From Lumnitzera littorea (Eukaryota > Streptophyta > Magnoliopsida > Myrtales > Combretaceae), in NCBI GenBank assembly GCA_024138015.1, contig JAMXBB010000011.1, forward strand, positions 40,584,730 to 40,648,729: 64,000 nt of DNA, given 5' to 3'. Below, piece after piece: positions 1 through 11,899 of this stretch (the first letter of the stretch is position 1; the number at the start of each line of letters is the position of its first letter). The notes beneath the pieces are model-generated. The model was given only the letters and a program-made list of their open reading frames with translations, ran no database searches and was not told the origin of the DNA. Both the position numbers and the translations under genes were made by a program.

Positions 1-1138
1 TTGATTGAGGATTTAGAGCAGAAGGATTTCAAGTGAGAAGCAAAGTTTAGTGAAGAACCTAGTTGAAGACCACAGCTGTGATCTATGACCATATACCTCT
101 CATTATCAATTTCCGTCAAATTTTGAATATTTTAGATTAAGTACAAGATCATGCTCCATCACTACGGTTGTGTACTTAGGGCATGGATATGCCATGATTT
201 GCTAATCTTTTAATTTTGTTAGGTTTCCTTTGTAAATCTAAGTCCAACTCTTGTAACTAGATGTCTATACCTAGGTTTGAAGAGACAGCCCCTTCGAGCA
301 AAGTTAGTAGGGTAAAAATTATAAGGGTTCCTCTATTCTTTTCTTATCCTTTGTTATTATGTCTTTATTTTAATTTTCTTTGTAAATCATTATTAAACCC
401 TACATTCTATTGTAACTTTTATTATTTCTATTGGTATTGGAATTCAATCTAAGATATTTACATATTATGATCTAATTGTATTGTGTTTATTTTGTCTTTA
501 ATTCAATATACTAGTTATTGAATTATTGTTAGAGTCAATTATAGAGCTTGCAAAAGCATATAATATGACTAACTGGTGCAATTAAACAAAACTAGCTGAC
601 TAAAACGTTTAGTAGTCCAATTTTTCTAGATTAGGGCAACTTAATAGCAGGATTCAAGAGCTTCAGGCGATTCTATAATACTTTATTCAAAAGCGATTCA
701 AGTGGAGTGGTCTCAGGATTAGGATTTTGCCAAGAGACACAACTCTAGTTAGTTCATAATAGGAATCTTCACAGTCCAATATTGCAATTGAGATTGAATA
801 TACCACTTAGAACTACATAATAAATAATGATAAAGATTTACTAAGGAACGTGTTTTCTTCTTTCTTTTAATTATTCTTATTTTTGTTTATTTTCTATTTA
901 AGCTTATATTCTTATTATTTTAATTATTTTGTTATTGCAATCTTTACTTTACTATCTTTAATTGTTCAATTGTATCTTTTATTGTAAAAGTTAGGTAATT
1001 AGAATAATTCAAAGATGCTATTGCTAATTAATTAGATACTACTCCCATATATAGTTCATCATAGGATCAATACTCAAACTTAAATCCAAATCTATACTAT
1101 AACTTGACTAGGTGCACTTGTTTATGCTATATGTGCCA
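1..1138 (+). mobile_element. 5' LTR (partial) of an Athila-type gypsy retrotransposon
   Basis: This stretch is repeated in the same orientation at about 10600-11649. Shared blocks include the part around 70-200 with 10680-10800 and the block ending near 1138 with the one ending near 11649. It ends in CA and is followed directly by a primer-binding-site-like motif, so it reads as the 5' LTR. The start lies outside the window. The two copies differ at many positions, so the element is old. I see no coding sequence in it; the short ORF at 261-452 is not supported by any family. Confidence 0.75.
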
Positions 1139-1145
1139 AATCAAG

Positions 1146-1168
1146 TTTTTAGTACTATTGCCAAGAAG
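1146..1168 (+). other. Degenerate primer-binding site, tRNA-Asp type
   Basis: Just inside the LTR, after AATCAAG, lies TTTTTAGTACTATTGCCAAG. It resembles the usual Athila/Tat primer site TTGGCGCCGTTGCCGGGG with G-to-A type decay. This fixes the + orientation of the element. The match is by eye and imperfect. Confidence 0.6.
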
Positions 1169-1198
1169 CCAATAGAGTAAACTAATTAGGAATTTAGC

Positions 1199-1223
1199 AA
1201 AAAAAAAAAAAAAAAAAAAAAAA
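1199..1223. repeat. Poly-A tract, 25 bases
   Basis: An uninterrupted run of A inside the 5' leader of the Athila-type element, between the primer site and gag. It is probably simple-repeat growth; there is no sign of a retrogene tail. Confidence 0.9.
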
Positions 1224-1329
1224 CCTAGATTTCTAAGTATTCTAACATGTATGTAATAATTCTTTCCTTTAGTTATTTTGGCTTTTTTCTTCCTTAAATT
1301 ATTTCTAATTTTTGAATTTTTTCTCGTTT

Positions 1330-2690
1330 ATGACCAAGATTAGTAGTGGCAATCTTATGGAATTCAATCCAACAATTGAAAGGACTTTGCGATATCTCCA
1401 TGGAAGAGTTTGTGACATAGTAGATCTAATCAATCAAGGTTTACAACTCTAATTGAAAGAAGATTCGGAAGATTAGAAAATGATCAAGAGGTTAAAATCA
1501 TGTCATTGAATAATGACAAAGCCAACAAGACCGTTAAAGAGTTTGCTAAGCCAATGGTGACTAGAGCTAAATTTAGCATCACAAGACCTGCAACACAAGC
1601 AATGAATTTCCATATCTAATCAAATGTAATCCAAATGGTCCAACAATTTGTTTAGTTTAACAGATTAGCTAATGAGGACCCCAACAACCACATCTCAAGT
1701 TTCTTGGAGATCTATGACACTTTCAAGATCAACAGTGTCACGAATGACGCAATAAGATTTAGATTGTTCCCGTTCTCCCTACAAGGTAAGTCCAAACAGT
1801 AGCTTAACTCCCTTCCTAGAGGTTCTATTATTACATGGGACTCTTTGATGGAAAAATTTCTACAAAAATATTTCCCACCTACTAAGACAACAAAATTTAG
1901 AAACAATATTTCTACTTTTGCTTAAATTGATGATGAGACTCTCTATGATACATAGGAGAGATTCAAAGAATTTTTTAGGTGATGCCAGCATCACGAATTA
2001 CCTTTATGGATGCAAATCCAGACATTCTATAATGGGCTCAATTATCCCACGTACCATATGATTGATGCCATAGCTAAAGGCACTTTGAGTGCTTAGACAC
2101 CAGATGGGCTCAAAAGCTTATTGAAAGCATGGCAATGAATAATTCACGATGGGATAATCTAAGATCCAAAGTGAAGGTGCCCGAGAAATATGAAGTTGAT
2201 ACTGCGACTACACTAATAACTTAGGTTGAGAACTTATGTAAGAAGATTAAAGGACTAATGAGTATAGGATGAGACTTTGGCTAAAATTGAAAAATTTAGT
2301 TTTATTGATAATTGTGCTTAGAATAATCTTTTCAGCAATACATATAATCTAAGTTAGAGAAAACATCTAAATTTCTCCTAGGGAGGCCAACAGCAGTAGC
2401 AGAACCAAAATATACAACCTTAGACCAGGGCCCTTAATGTTGAAGAGTTACTGAATAGATTCATCTAAAGCTCAGATGCTCGTTTTCAAGCCAATGAAGT
2501 AGTAGTCAGAAACATAGCAACTTCACTAAGGAATTTGGAGAGTTACTTAGGTCAATTGGTTAGGACTATTATTGAAAGACTACAAGGAAGTTTACCAAGA
2601 AATACTAAGTTGAATCCCACATCAATAGGTTCGAAACCAAACTAGAGGAAGAAATCAACCATCAAGCCAATGAGTTAAACAATAGCACTC
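1330..2690 (+). pseudogene. Athila-type gag relic
   Basis: Conceptual translation in one main frame gives the order typical of Athila gag. A start near 1330 is followed by an IERTLR motif, then NEDPNNHISSFLEIYDTFK (about 1670-1730), the RLFPFSLQGKSK block, and a tryptophan-containing TWDSLMEKFLQKYFPP block near 1835-1875. In the family this part builds the retroviral-like particle core. Many TAG/TAA stops, mostly where CAG or TGG is expected, interrupt the frame (for example near 1617, 1800 and 1923). This is the pattern of methylated-C deamination in a silenced element. The family assignment is firm, the exact ends are not. Confidence 0.8.
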
Positions 2691-2699
2691 TTAGGAGGC

Positions 2700-4207
2700 A
2701 TCCTAAGTTTGATTTCTTTTAATTTCAGTTATTTTGTTAGTTGTTTCATCAATTTCGTTATCTTGTCTTAGCTATTTTGAGTATCAATTTTTTTTAGATG
2801 GAAGTTAACATTTTTTCGCTTATTTATTATTGAAATTTATTCATGCAACAAGTAATTATTGAAGTTGTCATCCAATTAATTGTTAGTTGATTTAATTTTA
2901 TGCTTCAATTCACCTTAATTTTGAGTTTTTCGAAGCAATTTTAGGGAACAAGTCAAAAGAAATCAACTTGAATTGGATTTAAGAATTAAAGGAAGAACAC
3001 GATCAAAGTCTGCGACTGTAGACTCCTTGTAAATTATTTCGAGATTAACGTAGAAAAATTCATGATGAGAGCTCTATGATTAGGGTTACATTGGTGATCA
3101 TTGACTATAGTCATGCTAGGTTTGCATTATCACTGAAAAGGAAAGGACCACAACCATAATCCACAGCCGTGATCCTTGGCCATGGTCTAGTCAGAATTTA
3201 AACATCATGAGTAAAAGTTTTCATCTCATTCTATACTTTTAGTCTCTCTAAAATTTCACTTTTCTCTTAATTCTCTCACTACACAATCACCTAAACTTCA
3301 CTCCTATCGCAATGGTGGAAGGGGTCAAAGGTTGTTGCCCCATGGCCAAGTAAAAGGGACTAAAGTTCAAATCTTCAAGATCTAACCTTTTGTACAACAA
3401 ATCTAAGATACTTACTTCATCTTTATCCAATTATTTTCTTAGATTTGTTCTTGTTTTGAATAAATATAAGATTTTAAGTTTGGGTTTAATGATGAACAAT
3501 GTGGCTTGCATGTATAGAAACTTTAGTTTGTATGAGTGATTTAGGAAAGATAATGTGATGAAACATGTTATTCTTCCTCTCTTTACTTGAAATCACTTGA
3601 AAAACACTCGCTTACTGGTGATTGAAATCATGAAAAACATAGGGGGTTGTGATGATATGTTGAAGAAGAAGAAGGAAAGTGATGAGACTCTTATTGATAT
3701 CATATTGATCGAGTGATGATATTATGGTTGGCATATGAGTTGTGTGAAACTTTTGTTAGAAATACGAAAAACTTATTATTGATTGAATTTGTGTGCAATT
3801 AAAGCAATCCATAGAACTCATGAGTTTCTCAATTTTGATTAAGTTACTGATGCAAATCCATTTCAACATGCTATAAAATTCATGTTAGGAATGTGGAAAC
3901 TTGTTATTAACATAATTGCACATGGATATATTGTTAGAAATTATAGAAAACAAATTTTAAGTAATTAAATTTTAAATGCTAACACTTTATGGTGAATAGA
4001 AATAGGATTTAATCACGAATTGATCAGATGATTTCATTAATCCAAGATTTTAGAAAGTTAGCATCTCACATTACAAGAGGAATTGCAGATTCAATAACTT
4101 GTATTTTGCTTAATTGATTCAACAAATTATTCTTGTAGCATTGCAATATTTTTCAGAACATGAGTTTGTCAAAGTTGAAATCTTCTTTTATTCTTGATTT
4201 AGGAAAC
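2700..4207 (+). other. Athila internal spacer without pol
   Basis: Between the gag relic and the env-region relic I find no protease, reverse transcriptase, RNase H or integrase motif in any frame. The stretch is AT-rich untranslated spacer. Around 3150-3180 it has a segment with CACAGCCGTGATC that echoes CACAGCTGTGATC of the LTR near 72-84. The element was therefore either always non-autonomous or lost pol by deletion. Confidence 0.55.
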
Positions 4208-5371
4208 ATGCTGAGAGTCAAGCAAGTAGCTCATAAGAACTCTTCGAACGTTACTCCTATACACTCCTTATTAACATTTAATGAATCTTAGCAGAGGAAG
4301 AGATACACTAGGTTATCAAAGAAAGAGTTTTTTCAAACTTCATTTTTGAGTTAGGAGCCGTTTATTCAGGTTGGCTATGATGCCAAAGTGAAACAATTGA
4401 TAGAGTTTGGTAAATGGGATCGGTTACCGACAATTAACAAGCTAGTTTACAAAGAGTTGATGTTGGAAGTCCTAAGTACTTTAAGGTTAGCATACAAATA
4501 CATAGATCATAGTAGACAAAATACTTTGTATTTCAAGTGCAATGGTCAGGATGAAACCATGGAGTTTAATTAGATACCTACTTGTATGGGACTATAAGCT
4601 CCATATTATGTCAAGACTCATGAGTATAGGGAGCTACCCTATAAGCTATCATAAGGACTTATGTGATGCTCATATGTGGACGAATTTGAGTACTAGAAGA
4701 GTTTACGACTCGAGGAGATCTAAGGCTTCTAAGTCGAGACATCCAACTCTCAAACTTATTCATTATATGTTGGCTAGAGGCTTTATTGAGAGGAAAAGTA
4801 GTCAAAGAGTAATGAATGAGAGGGACATCTTGTGCTTAGACAGTATAGCTGAACAATGACCCATAAATGCAGGCATCAAGATGGCTTTATTTCTCAAGAT
4901 TCAGGCTACCAAGGGCTAATCTAGTTACATTTTTGTAGGTCCATCACTAGGCTGGTGAAGAATACTCCTATTTTGCACGACCTCCTATGTATGGAGGTAC
5001 TTGAGCCTCCTGCTTTGTTGAACTATGAATCCATTAAGGCTATGAGACTCCCTCTACCACCTAAGGATCTACTTCATGAGCCATCCAAAAAGGCAACATC
5101 TACATCATCTTAGCTGCAACCTAGATCATCCTCTTCAATATTTGGCAAGATTAAGTAGATAACGAGAAAAATACTGAAGAGATAGAGGACCTTATCACAC
5201 AAGGTAGATCGCATTGAGGCTAAGATGGATTTACTCCTTACCCACCATAATAACCAGTCACTGTCATCCCCACCTATGCCAGCAGTTAGCTTAGATGAGG
5301 AGATTAAGGAAAAGGAGATTGAGGAGGAGAACAAGGATGAAGAAGAAGAGGATAAAGACATGGACAAGTGA
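4208..5371 (+). pseudogene. Athila env-region ORF relic
   Basis: Starting at the ATG at 4208, the frame reads through a block containing KVKQLIEFGKWDRLP (about 4387-4430) and a following KELMLEVLSTLRLAYKY. This matches in layout the second ORF that Athila elements carry where an envelope gene would sit. Later frames continue to about 4860. The end (5220-5371) is an acidic, glutamate- and aspartate-rich tail closing in EEDKDMDK and a TGA. Several stops and frame changes break it. Its function in the family is unknown; calling it envelope rests on position only. The acidic tail also gives an apparent serine-rich ORF on the other strand, which is a shadow. Confidence 0.6.
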
Positions 5372-5780
5372 TTTGCCTTTGCATTTTTTATTTTCTTTTC
5401 AAAAGACTCGGTTTAATTTTTCATATTTGGATGACTATACTTGATCAAGTTATTCACTGTTACTTTTTCTTTAGATAACTGTTTGACTTTTTATGATTTG
5501 TAAGTTCTCCAAGGTGCTAACATTTGGATACTTGAAATAGTAGTATTTTTATTTAGTTTATTTTATCTAGTTAATTTCTTCTTTTCTTTTTATAGTTAGT
5601 TCATTTTGTTAAATGCAAAGAAAACTTCAAGCTTAATCAAATTGATGGAATCTAGATCTTGGACTTTAGAATTTTTCCAAGATCAATGCCAAAAACCTAG
5701 GAAGTCCTAGTTCCTTTTTCTTTTATTTTGAATGGCATAGTTATAATGAACATTAAGCACAATATGCAACTTAAGTGTTA

Positions 5781-5799
5781 AGGTGGAGGGGAAGATAGG
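5781..5799 (+). other. Polypurine tract of the Athila-type element
   Basis: AGGTGGAGGGGAAGATAGG is an almost pure purine run about 410 bases after the end of the env-region ORF, the usual place for the plus-strand primer just before the 3' LTR. The sequence after it (from about 5800) may be the first part of the 3' LTR, but that cannot be tested because the matching part of the 5' LTR is outside the window. Confidence 0.5.
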
Positions 5800-8339
5800 T
5801 TATGTATGTTAATAAATTAAAGTTATGCACTTACATAACTTGAAGATATACACTTAAGCTTTTGAATTTTTCTTGAATATATACGTATATACTAGCAGCT
5901 GTCACACCCGCATTGCATATGAAAGAATTAAATAGAGTATTATAAAAAAAAAATGTATGAATGGTCCAAAATTCTATGAAAATAAAAGAAGAAAGAAAAA
6001 CAATGATAGTAATAACTTAAAAATCCATAAAGAATCAAAGAAAAAAGATAACGGTAATCTTAACAAAGTATATAAAATTATGCTATTCACAATATAGTTG
6101 GTTCTTCTAAGAAGGTCCCATTTCCCTGTAAAACAATAAAGAAGACATTAATAAAGGGAACTTAGTACATAACATGACGCATTACGATATAAACTAATAT
6201 CACCTAGCCATTATATTATTAATCTCCTTGTATATCACTTTATTACTTCTTTATTGAGAAGATATGGTACGAGCAGCACCTATGTTTGCCTTATAATTTA
6301 AGCAACATCTTACAAGATGATGAGTTTCTCTTTATTAGGTAGACATCGCTTGTCTTCTTACTCTAATCTTTCACTATGTTCCATTGTACATCTAAAATAT
6401 GGAAAAGTAAAATAAAATGGTTATGTATTTGATGTTAACATTAAAAATAGTTTTATGCAAGAAGATGAAACTAATTGAAAGGTTATCGCCTAATTTATAA
6501 GAAGTATAAATTGTATATCGACAAAGGTAAGCCACTATTAAGATGAATGCTAAGATTCTTTTTCTCTTTTTCTTGGAATGTCAATTTAATTAGTAGAATA
6601 AAAAAAAAATCGGGATACAGACATTTGCTATATCCAGCAAAAATTATTCTTGTGTATAATCGAATAAAATTAAACTATGACAAAAAAAGGTTAATATGAG
6701 AATGACGATCGATAAAGACAAAAACTTTTAAAGGAAATGAAATTTCAATAAACTACATCTATTCAATTTTTGCCCACTTTGAAGCTCCATGAATATATTG
6801 TTCAATCATGTTTTAATTGAAAATATGACATAATTAATAATGTTCAACCTCTTTTACTCATATATTTTAAGAAATATATATTTTAAACCTTTTACCCGTT
6901 TTAAGAAACATATGTATCAAGGCTTTTGTCTTAGGTGAGCTCCTTCTCATTTTAGTTTAGAAGAGATAATTGTACTTAGAGCTATATAGTATGATATACC
7001 TTTTGGATTTAAGTGTTAATATATCATTTTAGTTAAATATGTTTTTGAAGGATTTTTTTTTTTTTAATGTATTCTACTAACATATTACAATGCATCATGA
7101 AAGAATGGATTAAATGTTGTGCTAGGAAAAAAAAAACATATTAAGAGTAATTTACCATTTTTATAAATTTTAAAATTGATTAGTAAATATTGGAAATGGA
7201 AGATCTTATATATATTTGAATTTTCTAAAAGAGATTCATGAGTGAGTGCATTTAAAACACTTATTAAAAGTTGAAAAAGAAAAAATAAATTTTATATTTT
7301 CCAATGATTAATAGAAAAGCAAATGAATAAAAATATAAAAAATTTTATTTAGTTAATTTCTTTATAACAAGTCTAAAATATTCAATAACATTAATTCCTA
7401 AAATTAACCACATCATATTTATTTTTCACCTTTATCTATTTGTACTTTGTATCTTCATTTAAAATTTAGAGTTTGAAAAAAAAATAAAAAAATTGATCTA
7501 TATCATTTGTCTGTACTATATCTTATTCTCTTCCATTGTTAGGAAAATTTTCATTTATCTTGCTTGCATTCCTTGAGTATGCTCTTAAACGATTTAGAAA
7601 GTGGTTAATTTAATGGAAATAATCCAATTTTTTTTTTTTTTTGGAAAAATAAGTTATGCAACTTTTGATGGTAAAAGAACAATTTTAAAGACCAAAGTTG
7701 GAGGGTTTTTTTTTTTTTATTTGGAGAAATAAGAGAGGAAGCAACATCAATTCTAGTAAAAAAAAAAACAAAGAATGATTCTTTCATCCTTACATATTTA
7801 ACACAGACATTATGACAGTCATTGACACTTTAAACCACTTATAAATCTATGTTCTAAGTTGTAAGACAGTTGAAAATTTTATTTTTTTTTTTATTCTTTT
7901 GAGTTAATTCATTGCAATTACTTGCTTGAATAAAGTACCGATTGATGATAAAATAAAATAAAACCAAACATAAATTGTGGAGAGGTTTGTTTTTTAAGAA
8001 GAAGATGATAATGATGATGAGGGTTATTGAAGATGAAATGAAGAGCATTTGTTTTGTATTTCATGTGGATTTTTGGATTCAACAAATAGTTACCAAATCA
8101 CAAATTATTGCTAGTATCAATAAAAAATTTTCTACAATATTAAATATATTGTTTAATTTGCAATATGACAAAAAAAAACACTTCAATTAATATCCACATT
8201 CAATCATATTCATAAAAAAAAAAAAATCAAATTACAGTACAATCTCATAAATGACACCATTACAATTACAAAATATAGTAACCACACTTCATGGTATCTA
8301 AAAATGACAATGGGAACAATATTGGTGGCAAGAAACGAT

Positions 8340-8990
8340 ACTAGTGAAAATCTAATACCCAATTCAATGGTCCTAAAGGGAACTTAGTTGAAAGGTAGAT
8401 GAAAAATAATATACTATTAGTATCATAAAAGCTAGATGGAAATTACACATAATAAAATTGTATTTGACATTACCTTAGTGGGCAAGGAAACAACATATTG
8501 AAATTATCCCAATTACCCTAAAAGAAACTTATTTGAAAGGTGGAAAAAATTTAATCTACTATCATGTATATAGAAAATGAATACACATAATATAAAATTA
8601 GATTTTATGTTTTCATTTTAGCAGACATGTAGAAAAAAATTAATGTACTATCATGTAAAACATGGAAAATAAATATGTATAATAAAATTAGATTTTACAT
8701 TTACCTTTTTGTTGGCAATTTAGAGGAAATGATGCCCTTAAAAATATAATATCACATCTAATGTCTCCAAAAGAAACCTACAACTAATATATTATTAGTA
8801 CCATAAAGTGCATATGGAAATTATACATAATAAAATCATAATGCCCAATCTAATAACTCTAAAAGAAACGTGCACGAAATGTAAATGGAAATTAACTATT
8901 AATACCATAAAAGGCAAATGGAAATTACATATAAAAATTTGGATTTCAAATTTACTTAAAGGATTAATATAAATCTACTATTAATTAATA
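8340..8990. repeat. Degenerate tandem repeat, units about 100-150 bp
   Basis: A pattern recurs about five times. It is a block like CTAAAAGAAACTTA, then about 30-50 bases later a block like CTATTAGTACCATAAA, then TGGAAATTACACATAATAAA and a T-rich end. Copies start near 8375, 8517, 8625, 8765 and 8858. Units differ in length and sequence. No coding potential is seen. I do not know which element it belongs to. Confidence 0.55.
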
Positions 8991-9719
8991 TTACGATTTT
9001 GCTGGATAAAGAAAGGGGAAATAGATATATTGCATTGTATATAATGTTAATTATATAGAGCGAAATAAAGAGTAGAATGATAAATTTTTTATACTGAATA
9101 TCTACAACAAAAGTTGAAGCCAGTTGTATCACTAGGAAAGCAAGAAAGAACATGAAAAACCAAAAAAAAAAAAAGAAACCAACTTGAATGAAATAGCCAG
9201 TGTTAGATAGTCATAGTTGCATGCAGTTTTAGGGAATATAGGTAATGGACGGTATGTAGCGATTCAATATGGTTTACAACAATTTTTCACAAGTACATCA
9301 AAACACCCATAAGCAATACGAAGAATGTAGTAAGATTGTTTAATAGTGGAGTTAAACAATAGACTGAATATTATAGATATATATATAGATTATGCAAGCA
9401 ATTTTTTTTTTTTTTCAAATTTGCCCACAATCCTTTATGGCTTCAGTAAACTTTGCTAAGCTTGGGTAATTAAATCCCTATGATTCAAAGTTCAGTATTA
9501 CCTAAGCTTAAACTTAAACTCCAGATTAAGATAGATATAGACAGTTTAAGGATAATTATTTTTATTTCTAAGCTTAATTTTAGAGGATAATTATTTATCC
9601 CTCTTTATGAAAATTTTTAAGATTAGATGAATAAATAAGATTTATCTTTTGAAATTTTTTTGAAAAATTGAAGTAATTGGAGGTATAAATAGAACTAAGA
9701 CAAAAATTGTTAAAAAATG

Positions 9720-9970
9720 GGTAAGGATCGATCTTAATCCTTCATAAGAGCAAGACTTTTTCCTATTACCAATGCAAAAATGAAAAGTAATTTAAAAAAA
9801 AAAAAGTTGTTAAGGATTAGCCTAAGTCCCTCAGAAGAGTGAGATGCTTTCCCACCGACAATTACTAAATGGAAAAAAAGTCTAATTTAGTAAGGATCGA
9901 CCTTACTCTGTCAGAAGAGCGAAGTTCTTTTCCAATACTAATCAACTTTAATAAAGAAATTAAATTGAAT
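9720..9970. repeat. Tandem repeat, three units of about 80-87 bp
   Basis: Each unit starts with GTAAGGATC(G/T)A followed by CTTA and a TCAGAAGAGCGA-like block, then TTTTCC and an A-rich end. Units begin near 9720, 9807 and 9890. The array lies upstream of the recognisable 3' LTR part and may belong to that LTR. Confidence 0.65.
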
Positions 9971-10599
9971 TAAAAAGCTTCCTAATGAAAATTAAAAGAA
10001 GTAGAGAGACAATCAAAAGATGGGTTGATATAAAACGCATCCAATCAAGATTTTCAAAATAAAATTAGTAAGGGAAGATCTCATTCCTCTTGAGTTAGAG
10101 TAGTAAAATTTCTATAACTTTTTCTTAACTTGTTATGTTTATTTTAATTTGTAATTTAGTTTTTGTTTGAGTAATAAGGTTAACTCTAAATTATTAGAAT
10201 TGAATGTTGAAATTTAGTAGTTTTTAAAAAGTCATTATTTAAGTGTTCTAAGGACATTATCAATTTAAGGAGAAAGGGTGATTCGGAAAAATTTTGCGAA
10301 ACTAATTGAACTTAAGGGTATACTTTTCTAGAGAATAATTTTTAGTTGTATTGTCCTTAAGATGTTTTTATTTTGATTGTTTTCTTTTAGAATAAGCAAA
10401 AACATATGAGTAGAGAAATTTGATAACATGAAATTAGCATACATATTTTATAGCAATTTTTTGCAATTTTATATATTGATTTAGCTATTTCTATGGTGAT
10501 TTAGAGTTTAATTTGTTTAATTTTTATTTTTCAAAGACTTTGAAGGCATTTAATGAACTTTTGAAGATTTTTATTAAGTTTTGAAGTATATGGGAACAA

Positions 10600-11649
10600 A
10601 AGCACTAATCAAGGATTTAGAGAGAAAGAATTTCAAGCGAGAAACAAAGATCAATGAAAAACATGGTTGAAGAACAAGCTATGATCTACGGTCACGTACT
10701 CCTTGTTATCAATTTTCATCGAATTTTGAAAACTTCATATTAAGTACAAAATCATGCCTCATCACTACGGCTGTATACTTTGGGCGTGGACATGCCATAA
10801 TTTGTGAATTTTTTAATTTTGTTAAGTTTCCTTTATAAGATATAAATTTTATAAATAGATGTTTAGGCTCAGGTTTGTAAAGAGAGCCCCTTCGAGAAGA
10901 GTCGGTAGGGTAAAAATTACAAGGGTTCCTCTATTCTTTTGTTATTATGTTTTCATTTTAATTTTCTTTGTAAATCATTATTGAACCCTACGTTCTATTA
11001 TGACTTTTCTCATAACCATTTATATTAAAATTCAATCCATGATATTTGCATACTATGATCTAATTATATTATATTTATTTCACCTTTAATTTAATATATC
11101 GGTAATTGATTTATTGCTAGAGTCAATTATAGAGTCTGCAAGAGCATGTAATATGACTGATTGGTACAATAGACAAAATCAGCTAACTAAAACATTTAAT
11201 AGCTTGATTTTTCTGAATTAGAGTGGTCTCAAGATTAACATTTGGCCAAGAGAGGCAAGTCCGGTTAATTCGTAATAAAAATCCTCACGATCCAATATTA
11301 CAATTGAGATTAAATAAGTTAATTAGAATTAGGTTGTAGATAACAATAAAGATTTACTAAAGAATATGTTTTCCTCTTTGTTTTAATTATTCTTATTTCT
11401 ATTTATTTTCTATTTAAGTAGTCTTATTATTTTAATTATTTTATTATTACAATATTTACTTTACTATCTTTAATTATTCAATTATATATTTTCTTATAAA
11501 ATTTAGGTAAATGGAATAATTTAAGGATACTATTGTTAATTAATTAGATATTGCTCCCATATATGATTCCTCACGAGATCGACACTCGGACTCAAATATG
11601 AATCTATGTTATAACTTGGATAGGTACACTTGCCTATACCATATGTGCA
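10600..11649 (+). mobile_element. 3' LTR (recognisable part) of the Athila-type element
   Basis: Collinear with window positions 1-1138 over its whole length, with scattered substitutions and small indels. Shared landmarks are the GGATTTAGAG start, a CATCACTACGG block, GAGAGCCCCTTCGAG (10884) against GACAGCCCCTTCGAG (283), and the ending TATGTGC. A direct repeat of this kind about 10.6 kb apart is best explained as an LTR pair. Confidence 0.75.
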
Positions 11650-11899
11650 TGAATCAATACTATAACTTTAGTAGGAGTAGGAAACTTAGCTTTCAAGTAT
11701 GTTGTTGAAGTAATCATGTCAAATAAGTTTTAACTAGGTTAACCCACAATAATATTGTAAGATGACTAACATTTAACATCAAGAAAATCAACTTTGTCTT
11801 CTACCACATCATTATCATCCTTAATTTGATTAAGGAGACTGATCACTCCTGAGACGCATATAGGCTTATTGTTAAAGGCATAGAGGTCGTAATCATAAA

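Larger units (their letters stand above)
5800..10590. other. AT-rich gene-free stretch inside the Athila-type element
   Basis: No ORF here has a recognisable domain; the listed frames of 60-71 codons fall in A/T homopolymer tracts. The stretch lies between a polypurine tract and the recognisable second half of the 3' LTR. It therefore probably contains the first part of that LTR plus later insertions whose edges I cannot place. It holds two tandem arrays described separately (8340-8990 and 9720-9970). Confidence 0.5.

Noticed and set aside
5110..5367. Serine-rich 85-codon frame on the - strand
   Set aside because: It is the antisense of the acidic glutamate- and aspartate-rich end of the Athila env-region ORF.
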